From contig NZ_SJOM01000007.1 in the NCBI RefSeq assembly GCF_004762045.1, positions 4,811,307 to 4,875,306 of the forward strand: 64,000 nt of DNA, read 5' to 3'. Below the pieces are notes generated by a model. It did not search any database. It had not been told where the DNA came from and saw only the letters and a program-made list of their open reading frames with translations. The position numbers and the translations under genes were made by a program. This DNA comes from Mycobacterium sp. DL99 (lineage in GTDB: Bacteria > Actinomycetota > Actinomycetes > Mycobacteriales > Mycobacteriaceae). This document shows positions 1 to 8,289 of this stretch, piece after piece. The first letter of the stretch is position 1. Each line of letters begins with the position of its first letter.

Positions 1-32
1 TGCAGCAGGTTCTCCGATGGCGGGGGCTTCGA

Positions 33-3000
33 ATGACGGAAACTGCGACGTGCCGCGCGTGTGGTACCGAGCCGCGAGCGGGTGCCCGGTATTGCGATGC
101 GTGCGGGGCGCCCGTCACTTCGACAGCGGGCGCCGAGTACAAGCAGGTCACAGTCTTGTTCGCCGATGTCGTGCGGTCCATGGACATCGCAGCGACCTTG
201 GGCGCCGAGCGGCTCCGCGAGATCATGAGCGATCTGTTCAACCGCTCCGCCGCCGTGGTCCGCCGATATGGCGGCACCGTAGACAAGTTCACCGGCGACG
301 GCATCATGGCCATCTTCGGGGCGCCGGTTGCATTGGAAGACCATGCTTTTCGCTCCTGCCTGGCCGCACTGGAGATCCATCAGCAGACCGCCCTGCTGGC
401 GGTGCAGGTAAAGGCCCGCGATGGCCTCGACCTGCAGTTGCGCATCGGATTGAGTTCCGGCCAGGTCATCACCGGCGAAGTCGGCACCGACACGATGAGC
501 TACACCGCGATCGGCGAACACGTGGGCATGGCGCAACGCATGGAATCGGTCGCCCCACCTGGCGGGGTCATGCTGACGGAGTCGACCGCACACCTGGTCG
601 AAGACACCATGATGCTGGGCGAGCCCGAGATGGTGCAGGTCAAAGGTGCCGACCACCCGATCCGGGCGCGCCGGCTACTGGAGCTCAATTCCGCGCACAA
701 CCTGCTCAATGTCGGCGAATCGACCCTGGTCGGCCGAGGCTGGGAACTATCCGCCATCGAGGGCATCCTGGAGCGCTCGATCCAGGGGCACGGCAGCATC
801 GTCCTGCTGGTGGGCGGGCCCGGCATCGGCAAGAGCCGGCTGGTCAGCGAGCTTGCGGCGAAGGCCGCCGCCCGTGGTGTACCGGTGAACTCCACATTCT
901 GCGAGTCGCACACCAGCGAAATCCCATTTCATGCCATCGCCGGCTTGCTGCGGGCAGGGTTCGGTGTGGCAGACCTGGACCGTGAGGCGGCCCGCGCGAA
1001 GGTTCGAGACCAGGTCCCCGGCGACACCACGGAGAGTTTGGAGCTACTCGACGACCTGCTCGGCATCGCCGACCCTGATGTCGTTCTACCGGTGATCGAC
1101 CCCGACGCCCGGCGACGCCGGCTCACCACCCTGGTCAACGCGGCGTCGCTGGCGCGGACCACGCCGGCGGTCTATGTCGTCGAGGATGCCCACTGGATCG
1201 ACGGCGTCAGCGAATCGATGTTGTCGGACTTCCTGTCGGTGACGCCGCAGACTCCGTCCCTGGTCGTGATCACATACCGCCCCGAGTACCACGGCGCATT
1301 GAGTCATGTCCATGGCGCACAGACGATAGTGCTTGCACCACTGGATGATTCGGAGACCTCGACCTTGATCACCGAGCTCCTGGGGACCGGTGACGGAGTA
1401 GCCGACCTCACCGACACCATCGCCGGGCGGGCCGCCGGGAACCCGTTCTTCGCCCTCGAGATCGTGCGTGACCTGGCCGAACGGGGCCTGCTCCGCGGCG
1501 AACGCGGCGCCTACGTGCTGTGCGGTGGGCAGGGCCGGGTGAGCGTGCCGGCCACCCTCCAGGCCACCATCGCCGCGCGCATCGACCGGCTGGATCCGGC
1601 GGCCAAACGAACGCTGAGCGCCGCCGCGGTGATCGGGTCCCGGTTCAGTGCCGGTTTGTTGGCCTGCCTGGACACCGAGCCGGTCTTCGAGGATCTGATC
1701 GAAGCGGAGCTGATCGATCAGGTGCAATACACGCCGCACGCGGAGTTCGCATTCCACCATCCGATGGTGCGGACCGTCGCCTACGAATCGCAGCTCAAGT
1801 CCGATCGTGCTGAACTGCATCGACGCCTGGCCGACACCATTGCCGAGCGTGAACCCGAACTGGCCGACGAGAACGCAGCGTTGATCGCCGAACACCTGGA
1901 AGCCGCCGGCGACCTGCATGCGGCATATACCTGGCACATGCGCGCCGGAGCGCGGGCGAACAACCGCGATACCGCGGCAGCCCAGATGTGCTGGGAGCGC
2001 GCCCGGCAGATCGCCGACCTGCTGCCCGCCGACGATCCCGACCGGCCCGCGATGCGGATAGCTCCGCGCACCCTGGTGTGCGGCAATGGCTTCCGCAGCA
2101 ACGTGAAGGTTTCCGGCGCCCGGTTCGAGGAACTGCAGGAGCTGTGCGAGTCCGCCGGAGACAAAGCCTCACTGGCCATCGGCATGGCCGGGCTGACCGG
2201 CGAACTGATGTTGCAGGGGCGGGTGCGCGACGCATCACGGCAGGTGTCCGAGCACATGACCCTGATCGAGTCGATCGGTGACCCCGCACTCACCGTCGGC
2301 TTGTCGGCGACTCCGATCTCACTCAAGATCGAAAGCGGTGAAATGGATGAGGTGCTGCGGTGGTCGCAGATGGCGATCGACCTGGCCGACGGGGACACCA
2401 CCAAGGGCAACTTCATCGTCGGCTCACCGCTGGCGGCGGCCTTCGCGGCGCGCAGCATCGCCAAATGGGCCCTGGGCCTTGAGGGTTGGCGCGCGGACCT
2501 CGATCATGCGCTCGCCATGGCACGCAACACCGACAGATTCACCCACGCACTCGTCATCACCTGGACGTACTTCACCACAGTGTCCTGCGGAGTACTGCTC
2601 GCCAGCGACGATGCGCTACGCGACATCGACGGGGCGCTGCAGATCACCGAAGGTGCCGGCGACGACATCGCGCTCGGCCTGGCTCGAGTGACCATGGGAT
2701 ACGCCTTGCTGAACCGAGAATCGCCGGCGGACCGGGAGCGCGGACTGGGCCTGCTCGGCCAGGTGCGGCAGATGTGCGTGAGCGGACGGTTCTACATGTC
2801 CGAGCTGGTCGGCATCGATGTGTACACCGCGCGCGAACGGGCCAAGCGCGGTGACCGGGCCGGGGCGATCCGGGTGCTGCGCGAAGCGATCGACGACCTC
2901 TTTCACAGTGGACAGCTTCCCTACAACATCTTGGCGACGGGGATCCTCGCGGAAACCCTGCTGGACCGGGGCGCCGAAGGTGACGTAGACGAGGCCGAGG

Positions 3001-3200
3001 CGGCGATCTCCAGACTGGTGGCGATCCCCGTAGACGATGGCCTCATCCTTCGCGACGTCATGTTGTTGCGGATCCGCGCACTCATCGCCCGCGTCAAGGG
3101 CGACGACGCCGGCTACCGCGATTTCCGAGACCGGTACCGGGACCTGGCCGGCCGGCTCGGCTTCGAGGGACACATGGCGTTGGCCGCGGCGTTGCCCTGA
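33..3200 (+). CDS. Adenylate/guanylate cyclase-domain AAA ATPase with TPR-like C-terminus
   Basis: Large cytosolic signalling ATPase of the mycobacterial cyclase/ATPase regulator type, 1055 aa. An N-terminal zinc ribbon (Cys7, Cys10, Cys21, Cys24) is followed by a class III cyclase domain (about residues 36-215), a P-loop ATPase (GGPGIGKS near 260-268) and a long helical, TPR-like C-terminus without a visible LuxR helix-turn-helix. The cyclase domain keeps both metal aspartates (D45 in LFADVV, D89 in TGDG) and K85, but the usual transition-state Asn is Gly165 (GEHVGMAQR) while Arg169 remains, so nucleotide cyclisation may be weak or lost. The ATG at 33 places the zinc ribbon immediately after the start; only 32 bases lie upstream, so an earlier start cannot be excluded. 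Confidence 0.88.
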   Translation: MTETATCRACGTEPRAGARYCDACGAPVTSTAGAEYKQVTVLFADVVRSMDIAATLGAERLREIMSDLFNRSAAVVRRYGGTVDKFTGDGIMAIFGAPVALEDHAFRSCLAALEIHQQTALLAVQVKARDGLDLQLRIGLSSGQVITGEVGTDTMSYTAIGEHVGMAQRMESVAPPGGVMLTESTAHLVEDTMMLGEPEMVQVKGADHPIRARRLLELNSAHNLLNVGESTLVGRGWELSAIEGILERSIQGHGSIVLLVGGPGIGKSRLVSELAAKAAARGVPVNSTFCESHTSEIPFHAIAGLLRAGFGVADLDREAARAKVRDQVPGDTTESLELLDDLLGIADPDVVLPVIDPDARRRRLTTLVNAASLARTTPAVYVVEDAHWIDGVSESMLSDFLSVTPQTPSLVVITYRPEYHGALSHVHGAQTIVLAPLDDSETSTLITELLGTGDGVADLTDTIAGRAAGNPFFALEIVRDLAERGLLRGERGAYVLCGGQGRVSVPATLQATIAARIDRLDPAAKRTLSAAAVIGSRFSAGLLACLDTEPVFEDLIEAELIDQVQYTPHAEFAFHHPMVRTVAYESQLKSDRAELHRRLADTIAEREPELADENAALIAEHLEAAGDLHAAYTWHMRAGARANNRDTAAAQMCWERARQIADLLPADDPDRPAMRIAPRTLVCGNGFRSNVKVSGARFEELQELCESAGDKASLAIGMAGLTGELMLQGRVRDASRQVSEHMTLIESIGDPALTVGLSATPISLKIESGEMDEVLRWSQMAIDLADGDTTKGNFIVGSPLAAAFAARSIAKWALGLEGWRADLDHALAMARNTDRFTHALVITWTYFTTVSCGVLLASDDALRDIDGALQITEGAGDDIALGLARVTMGYALLNRESPADRERGLGLLGQVRQMCVSGRFYMSELVGIDVYTARERAKRGDRAGAIRVLREAIDDLFHSGQLPYNILATGILAETLLDRGAEGDVDEAEAAISRLVAIPVDDGLILRDVMLLRIRALIARVKGDDAGYRDFRDRYRDLAGRLGFEGHMALAAALP

Positions 3201-3268
3201 CTGCGCGGCCGGGTCGCGGGCCACCTATTACGCTTCAGCCACCACGCCCCAGCCAATTAAGGTGATCG

Positions 3269-4114
3269 ATGACGTTTCCGCCGGCAAACCCCTGGCCCCC
3301 TTCGCAGAACTGGCCGCCACCACAGCCTGTGCCCGGCCAGGGGTGGGGACCGGCCCCCGGTGGTTACCCGACGCCACCCGCGGCCGGCCCGCCGCCCGGC
3401 AACCGATCCAGCCGGCTGATCATGATTGCCGTGGCGATCCTGGTTGTCGTAGTCGTGATTGTCGCGGCGCTTCTGCTGCTCGGCAGATTCGGCGAGAAGA
3501 CCAAGACCGTCGGGGATTCCGCGTTGTCGGGTGCGCTGCTGACCGAGGAAGAAGCCGGCAAGGTCCTGCACGTCGGAACGCTGATCGGCAACTCCGAGGA
3601 TGGCGACGGCAGTGTTCAGTCGACTTGGGATACCAGTGACCCCGGCGGAACCTGCCTGGTCGGCACCCCCGGCGCCGAACGCGATCACAAGGGCAGCGGA
3701 TCGACGGCAGTGCGGCGGCAATATCTGCAGTCACCCGACGACAGCGGCGACGGACCGAGCGTCTATTTCGACCAGGCAGTCGTCGCGTTTCCCGATGCCG
3801 ACGCCGCGCGACGATTCGTCCAGAAGGCGAAAGAGAAATTGCAGCAATGCGCCGGAAAGACCGTGGAATCGGACGATACCGATGGGTCGACCCACCAATG
3901 GCGCAACGGCGACGTCTCAGAAAACGACGGCGTGCTGTCCTCCTCGGCGGACGAACTCGGCGACGCGGGCGGTTGGACGTGTCAGTACGCGGTGGCCCCA
4001 CGGCACAACGTCGTGGCCGAAATCCAGTTGTGCGGAGGCAACGCCGATGCCGACACCCTCGGTCGGCTCGTCTCGGAGATGACCAACAAGATCGATGAGG
4101 CGGCAGGAAGTTAG
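3269..4114 (+). CDS. Single-pass membrane protein with PknH-like extracytoplasmic sensor domain
   Basis: Conserved mycobacterial envelope protein of 281 aa. The first 50 residues are cytosolic and very rich in Pro, Gly and Trp (NPWPP, NWPPPQP). One strong membrane segment follows (about 51-71, LIMIAVAILVVVVVIVAALL). The rest is an extracytoplasmic domain with four well-spaced cysteines (GGTCLV, LQQCAG, GWTCQY, QLCGG), the pattern of the disulfide-bonded PknH_C/LppH sensor family, here without a kinase. That family is thought to bind an extracellular ligand; none can be named here. It stands alone, 68 bases after the cyclase gene, on the same strand. Confidence 0.75.
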   Translation: MTFPPANPWPPSQNWPPPQPVPGQGWGPAPGGYPTPPAAGPPPGNRSSRLIMIAVAILVVVVVIVAALLLLGRFGEKTKTVGDSALSGALLTEEEAGKVLHVGTLIGNSEDGDGSVQSTWDTSDPGGTCLVGTPGAERDHKGSGSTAVRRQYLQSPDDSGDGPSVYFDQAVVAFPDADAARRFVQKAKEKLQQCAGKTVESDDTDGSTHQWRNGDVSENDGVLSSSADELGDAGGWTCQYAVAPRHNVVAEIQLCGGNADADTLGRLVSEMTNKIDEAAGS

Positions 4115-4184
4115 CGATCGCACTACAGCTTCTCCAGACCGGAATCCAGTGAAACTGCGCTTGTGTCGGCAGACGGTGGCATAA

Positions 4185-4200
4185 TCGAACGTATGTTCGA
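4185..4200. repeat. 16-bp inverted repeat at the start of the 13E12 remnant
   Basis: TCGAACGTATGTTCGA has perfect 6-base arms around GTAT and contains the ATG of the 13E12-family remnant at 4193. A TTCGAAC-type palindrome at the 5' end is often seen with 13E12 REP genes, so it probably belongs to the element. Confidence 0.5.
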
Positions 4201-4615
4201 GACCGTGTCGGATGTGGCCCTGATCGACAGGATCAGTGCCGGTGCGCGGGCGGAGTCGGTGGCGATCGCGGGCCGGTTGGCCTTCTGCGCCGGGTGGTCG
4301 GACCGCCAATTCCCCGATGGCACCGTCGAATTCACCGCACCCACCGGGCACACCTATGTCACCGAACCCCACGGCGCCGGCCTGTTCCCGACCCTGGCAC
4401 AACCCACTGGGGAGCTGAACCTTCCCGAACCGCCGGCCCACCACCCGAACCGGGGCGCGAGGATGCCGACCCGCCGCCAAACCCGCGAACAAGACCGCCG
4501 AGACCGGATCAACGCCGAACGACGGCTACGCGCCGAACTCAACAACGACCTCGAATTCGAACGCGACTACCAAGCCTGGCTCGCCGAAGAATACGGACCA
4601 CCCCCACCATTCTGA
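4193..4615 (+). pseudogene. 13E12 (DUF222/HNH) repeat family gene, internally deleted
   Basis: A 140-residue reading frame made of the two ends of a 13E12 repeat-family protein. The first 30 residues (MFETVSDVALIDRISAGARA...) match the family's N-terminus. They run directly into the typical C-terminal block (GWSDRQFPDGTVEFTAPTGH) and the charged tail (RRQTREQDRRDRINAERR). The DUF222 body and the HNH nuclease motif that normally lie between, roughly 300 residues, are missing. The fusion stays in frame, so a short protein could still be made, but it cannot be a nuclease. ATG 4193 is preferred over a GTG at 4163 because homology starts there. Confidence 0.75.
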
Positions 4616-4626
4616 TTAGGTGTAGA

Positions 4627-4644
4627 CGCTGCGTGCCCGCAGCG
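4627..4644 (+). terminator. Possible hairpin terminator after the 13E12 remnant
   Basis: CGCTGCG-TGCC-CGCAGCG forms a 7-bp GC-rich stem with a 4-base loop, 12 bases after the stop codon. There is no T-run, which is common for mycobacterial hairpin terminators but keeps the call tentative. Confidence 0.35.
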
Positions 4645-4716
4645 AAAGGCACAAAGGCGCCACCCACGAGTTGCCTGCGCGGTAGCGTCCGTGTGTAGCT
4701 GCAGACGGGAGAACCC

Positions 4717-5010
4717 ATGAAGCTCTTCATCATCGGAGGCCTGGCCGCCGTGCTGACGGCGGCCGGGCTGATCACCTCGGCCCCGCCGGCCAGTGCCGGC
4801 TGCCTGTATGGCGGTAACGTGATCAGCAAGTGCGACGGACCCATCCAGCCCGACGGCAGCTGGCAACGTTGCATCGGAACTTGGGGCTATGTGCCCAGCG
4901 GTTTCAGTTCCCACCTGGTGCCCGTGAAGCGCTGCGACCCGATGGGCCCGGGCCACGACTATCCCTTCGATTTCACCTTCACCGATCCGCCGACCCATAT
5001 CGACGACTAA
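4717..5010 (+). CDS. Small secreted CDGP-domain protein
   Basis: Exported 97-residue protein. A signal peptide (MKLFIIGGLAAVLTAAGLIT...) ends at the PPASA-G site near residue 28. The mature part is small and cysteine-containing, with the CDGP motif (SKCDGPIQPDGSWQRC) that names this mycobacterial family, and a second Cys in VKRCDPMGP. With four Cys in about 70 residues it is likely disulfide-bonded outside the membrane. Function is unknown. GGAGAA precedes the ATG. Its stop codon overlaps the stop of the convergent AraC gene. Confidence 0.8.
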   Translation: MKLFIIGGLAAVLTAAGLITSAPPASAGCLYGGNVISKCDGPIQPDGSWQRCIGTWGYVPSGFSSHLVPVKRCDPMGPGHDYPFDFTFTDPPTHIDD

Positions 5011-5831
5011 TCGCCTCCATGCTGAGCCGCGTACTCCCCCGGCGTGCTGCCCAGCATGGACCGGAAGTCGTTGATGAAGTGGGCCTGGTCATACCAGCCG
5101 AGTCGCACTGCGAGATCGGCGAAATCGACGCCGGGCACACTCTCGATCTCCAGCGCCGCCTGCTGCAACCGGTACCGGCACAGCACCCACTTGACCGTCA
5201 CCCCGACATAGCGACGGAACACCCGCTGCGTGGTCCGCGCACTCCACGGTGAGAGCGCCATGACCTGTTCCACCCGATGCAATGACGCGTCGTCACGCAT
5301 CCGGTCGACCAACGGGACCAGCGCACGGTAGGTCTCATCCATCTGGGCTGTCGAAGCGGAGATGCCGGCTTCCAGGCGGGCGTGGACGGTAGCCGCATCC
5401 TCACCGAGAACGGCTGGTGTACCGAATAATTCGTCACTCGCAGGTACCACCCGACCGGTCATCGCGGCAGCGTCCCCACCGAAGCGGGCGGTGAAGCCCC
5501 CGGGCCGGAATCGGGCTCCGACCACAGCCCCGCGCCCGCTGATGGTGATGCGGAAAACCTTGGGCACGACACCATGCAGCAAGGTACTGGGCAGCTGATG
5601 ACCATGGCGCACAACATCATCGCCCCACTCACGGGTCAGATGCATGGCCGGGAAGGTGATCACGGTGCTCTCGACCGGACCTGCCTCGCGCCGGTCCCAA
5701 CTCACCGACCAGAAGTGCTCGACGAACCTCGCGGCGTCCTCCGACGGCGCCCACCGGTGCAGGTCGAATGCCGAGACATTGCCGGAACGGCCGACCACCC
5801 CGCGCACTGGCGCGTTTTTCCAAGCGGCCAT
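5007..5831 (-). CDS. AraC-family transcriptional regulator
   Basis: 274-residue DNA-binding protein. The N-terminal part (about 1-150) resembles the beta-rich sensory domain seen in single-gene AraC regulators with a DUF6597-like fold (SAFDLHRWAPSEDAARFVEHFW, ARFRPGGF). The C-terminal third carries the paired AraC helix-turn-helix: SARTTQRVFRRYVGVTVKWV and ADLAVRLGWYDQAHFINDFR. The frame stays open far upstream, but homology starts at the ATG at 5831 (MAAWKNAPVRG), 27 bases from the divergent VOC gene, which is the obvious candidate target. Ligand unknown. Confidence 0.82.
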   Translation of the reverse strand: MAAWKNAPVRGVVGRSGNVSAFDLHRWAPSEDAARFVEHFWSVSWDRREAGPVESTVITFPAMHLTREWGDDVVRHGHQLPSTLLHGVVPKVFRITISGRGAVVGARFRPGGFTARFGGDAAAMTGRVVPASDELFGTPAVLGEDAATVHARLEAGISASTAQMDETYRALVPLVDRMRDDASLHRVEQVMALSPWSARTTQRVFRRYVGVTVKWVLCRYRLQQAALEIESVPGVDFADLAVRLGWYDQAHFINDFRSMLGSTPGEYAAQHGGD

Positions 5832-5858
5832 GGCCAATAGCCTACGAAACTGGTCAAC

Positions 5859-6329
5859 ATGAGTGTCACACCGATTCCCGCGGGCTACAGCAGCCTGACC
5901 CCGTTCATCTGCGTCGACGGTGCCGCCGCGGCGATCACGTTCTACCAGAACGTGTTCGGCGCCGATGTCACCGAGCGGATGGACGGACCCGACGGCACCG
6001 TGGCACATGCCGAGTTGGACTTCGGCACCGGCCGGCTGCAGCTCGGCGATCCGCAGGAGGCCTATCAAATCGCTGCCCCCACCCCCGGAGCCCCTGCAAC
6101 TCATTCGATCGGGTTGTACTGCCCCGACGTCGACGAGGTGGTGGCCCGGGCCGAGGAGGCGGGTGCGACGATCCGTGAGCCCGCGCAGACCTTCGTCACA
6201 GGCGACCGGTTCGCCTCCATCCTCGATCCGTTCGGCCAGCGCTGGACCGTCATGACGCGCGTCGAGGACTTCACGCCGCAGGAGCGCGAACGCCGCGTCG
6301 CCGAATGGGCGGCCACCGCCGGGGGTTAA
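5859..6329 (+). CDS. VOC-family (glyoxalase/PhnB-like) protein
   Basis: 156-residue vicinal-oxygen-chelate protein. It has the PhnB/YwbC arrangement: TPFICVDGAAAAITFYQNVFGA at the start, HAELDFGTGRLQLGD in the middle and DRFASILDPFGQRW at the end. PhnB-like members share the fold of glyoxalase and bleomycin-resistance proteins, but most have no proven substrate. It is divergent from the AraC regulator and 9 bases upstream of the HIT gene, so it may head a small three-gene unit (VOC, HIT, F420 oxidoreductase). Confidence 0.85.
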   Translation: MSVTPIPAGYSSLTPFICVDGAAAAITFYQNVFGADVTERMDGPDGTVAHAELDFGTGRLQLGDPQEAYQIAAPTPGAPATHSIGLYCPDVDEVVARAEEAGATIREPAQTFVTGDRFASILDPFGQRWTVMTRVEDFTPQERERRVAEWAATAGG

Positions 6330-6338
6330 CGTGGCGGC

Positions 6339-6776
6339 ATGTCTTGCGTATTCTGCGCCATCGTCGCAGGGGAAGCCCCCGCCGTCCGCGTCTACGAGGA
6401 CGACGACTTCCTGGGCATTCTCGACATCAGGCCATTCACCCGGGGACACACCCTGGTGATCCCGAAACGGCACACCGTGGACCTGACGGATACCCCGCCG
6501 GAAACCGTGGCCGCGATGGCCGGCATCGGCCAGCGCATCGCGCGCGCAGCCCGGCTGTCCGGGCTGCACGCCGACGGCAACAACATCGTGATCAACGACG
6601 GTAAGGCCGCCTTCCAGAGCGTGTTCCACATCCACCTGCACGTGGTGCCGCGCCAGGCCGGCGACAAGCTGTCGTTCGTCAAGGGCATGGTGGTGCGCCG
6701 TGACCCCGACCGTGAGGAATCAGGGCGCCTCCTACGTGCGGCGTTGGCGCGGCTCGACGAATCCGCGCAGGATTGA
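6339..6776 (+). CDS. HIT-family nucleotide hydrolase/transferase
   Basis: 145-residue histidine-triad protein, the Rv1262c counterpart by position and content. The catalytic HxHxH triad is His97-x-His99-x-His101 (HIHLHVVPR). The N-terminal SCVFC pair and the His of VIPKRH are typical of the zinc-binding HIT branch. HIT proteins of this type usually split adenosine phosphoramidates or dinucleoside polyphosphates; the substrate here is not known. It lies 9 bases after the VOC gene and 4 bases before the next gene, suggesting co-transcription. Confidence 0.9.
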   Translation: MSCVFCAIVAGEAPAVRVYEDDDFLGILDIRPFTRGHTLVIPKRHTVDLTDTPPETVAAMAGIGQRIARAARLSGLHADGNNIVINDGKAAFQSVFHIHLHVVPRQAGDKLSFVKGMVVRRDPDREESGRLLRAALARLDESAQD

Positions 6777-6780
6777 GCGC

Positions 6781-7230
6781 ATGAGCATGCCCTGGTGGGA
6801 GCGCTATATCGGTCTCCCGATGTTGATGTTGCACGACAAGATCTACAAAGCCACGGACGGCCGGATCGGCCACACGATCCCTGGCGGCCCGTCGACGCTG
6901 ATCCTGCATACCGTCGGCGCCAAAACCGGTCAGCAGCGCGCGAATTCGCTGGCCTACGCACAAGACGGCGCCGACTACCTCGTGGTGGCGTCGAAAGGTG
7001 GCGAGCCCACATCTCCGGGCTGGTACCACAACCTGAAGGCCAAGCCGCAGGTCGAGATCAACGTCGGTCCCAAGCGGTTCGGCGTCACGGCCAAGCCGGT
7101 GCTGCCCGGCGACCCTGACTACCCGCGGCTGTGGGACATCGTCAACGACATGAAGGGCAACAAGAACCGCTACATCGGCTACCAGAAGCGGACAACACGC
7201 CCCATTCCGGTGGTCGTGCTGACGCCTTAG
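6781..7230 (+). CDS. Nitroreductase-family F420-dependent oxidoreductase (DUF385/Ddn-like)
   Basis: 149-residue deazaflavin (F420)-dependent enzyme, the Rv1261c counterpart. Family landmarks are LILHTVGAKTGQQRANSL (F420 phosphate contact region), VVASKGGEPTSPGWYHNL and KAKPQVEI. Related proteins use F420H2 to reduce quinones and nitro compounds at the membrane. The ATG at 6781 (MSMPWWERYIG) is chosen because homology starts there and it follows the HIT stop by 4 bases; upstream in-frame sequence lies inside the HIT gene. Its TAG overlaps the TAA of the convergent LLM gene by two bases. Confidence 0.88.
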   Translation: MSMPWWERYIGLPMLMLHDKIYKATDGRIGHTIPGGPSTLILHTVGAKTGQQRANSLAYAQDGADYLVVASKGGEPTSPGWYHNLKAKPQVEINVGPKRFGVTAKPVLPGDPDYPRLWDIVNDMKGNKNRYIGYQKRTTRPIPVVVLTP

Positions 7231-8276
7231 AAGAGTTCCTTGGCGAGCAGTTCCAGGGTGGTGTCGCGCGCCGTCGCGGTGGCCGGGTCGGCACCGCGGC
7301 GAGCCGAGCCCACCGGGTTGACCATGACCTCGTCGACGTCGAATTCTTCGGCCAGGGCCCGGACCTGGTCGGCCGCCTCGGTGGGCGAGCCCACGACCGC
7401 GCGGGCCAGACCGGAGGCCACGATGGCCTGTGCCTGCGGAGTGAGAGTCGTCGCCTCGGCATCCTCGACCAGATCGAGGGCGCCGAGCGGCTGACCGGTG
7501 CGCAACCGGCCCATCATCTGCAGCTGCGGCAGGAGCAACGCCTTGGCCTCCTCGGTGGTCTCGGCCACCGAGGCGTTGACGGTCAGGAAGGTCACCGGCT
7601 CGGACGCCAGGTCACTGGGCTGGAATTCGTCGCGGTAGACGGCCAGCGCCTCGGCAGTGCCGTGCCCGGAGAAATGATGGGCGAACACATACGGCAGCCC
7701 CTTGGCCGCCGCCAGGTGCGCCGAGTACATCGACGAGCCGAGCAGCCACATCCGTGGCTCGGTCACCGCGGCCGGCGTCGCCTTGAGCACATAGTTCTCC
7801 CGCATCAGATCCCGCGGCAACGGCACCCGTACCCCGCGCGCGCCCATCAGCGCCACCACGTCGTCGAGGTACTGCGGGAACGCCTCGATATCGCGATCAT
7901 CGCGGCCGGCGGCGCCGCGTAGCGCCAGCGAGGTGACGGGATCGGAACCCGGGGCCCGGCCGATGCCGAGGTCGATGCGACCGGGATGGGCGGCCTCCAG
8001 CAGCGCGAACTGCTCGGCCACCGCCAGCGGTGCATGGTTGGGCAACATGACCCCGCCCGAACCCAGCCGCACCTGCGTGGTGTGCGCGGCCAGATGGGCG
8101 ATCAGGACCGGCGGGCTGGTGGCAGCCACCGCCGGCATGTTGTGGTGCTCGGCGAGCCAGTAGCGGGTATATCCGAGCCGGTCGGCGGTCTGGGCCAGGT
8201 GAGTCGTTGCGGTCAGGGCATCGGCAGTGGACTGGTCGGTACGCACCGGGACGAGGTCGAGGACAGAAAGCCGCAT
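7227..8276 (-). CDS. LLM-class flavin-dependent oxidoreductase (MsnO8-like)
   Basis: 349-residue luciferase-like monooxygenase-fold protein. It starts MRLSVLDLVPV and carries the marks of the MsnO8/YhbW branch: YWLAEHHNMP near residue 40, GGVMLPNHAPLAVAEQFALL and PGRIDLGIGRAPGSDP. The fold binds FMN or F420; the YxAEHH start favours the FMN-type branch. Substrate unknown. It begins 13 bases downstream of the udgB stop on the same strand, so both are probably on one transcript. Confidence 0.87.
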   Translation of the reverse strand: MRLSVLDLVPVRTDQSTADALTATTHLAQTADRLGYTRYWLAEHHNMPAVAATSPPVLIAHLAAHTTQVRLGSGGVMLPNHAPLAVAEQFALLEAAHPGRIDLGIGRAPGSDPVTSLALRGAAGRDDRDIEAFPQYLDDVVALMGARGVRVPLPRDLMRENYVLKATPAAVTEPRMWLLGSSMYSAHLAAAKGLPYVFAHHFSGHGTAEALAVYRDEFQPSDLASEPVTFLTVNASVAETTEEAKALLLPQLQMMGRLRTGQPLGALDLVEDAEATTLTPQAQAIVASGLARAVVGSPTEAADQVRALAEEFDVDEVMVNPVGSARRGADPATATARDTTLELLAKELF

Positions 8277-8289
8277 GACAGCGTCAACG

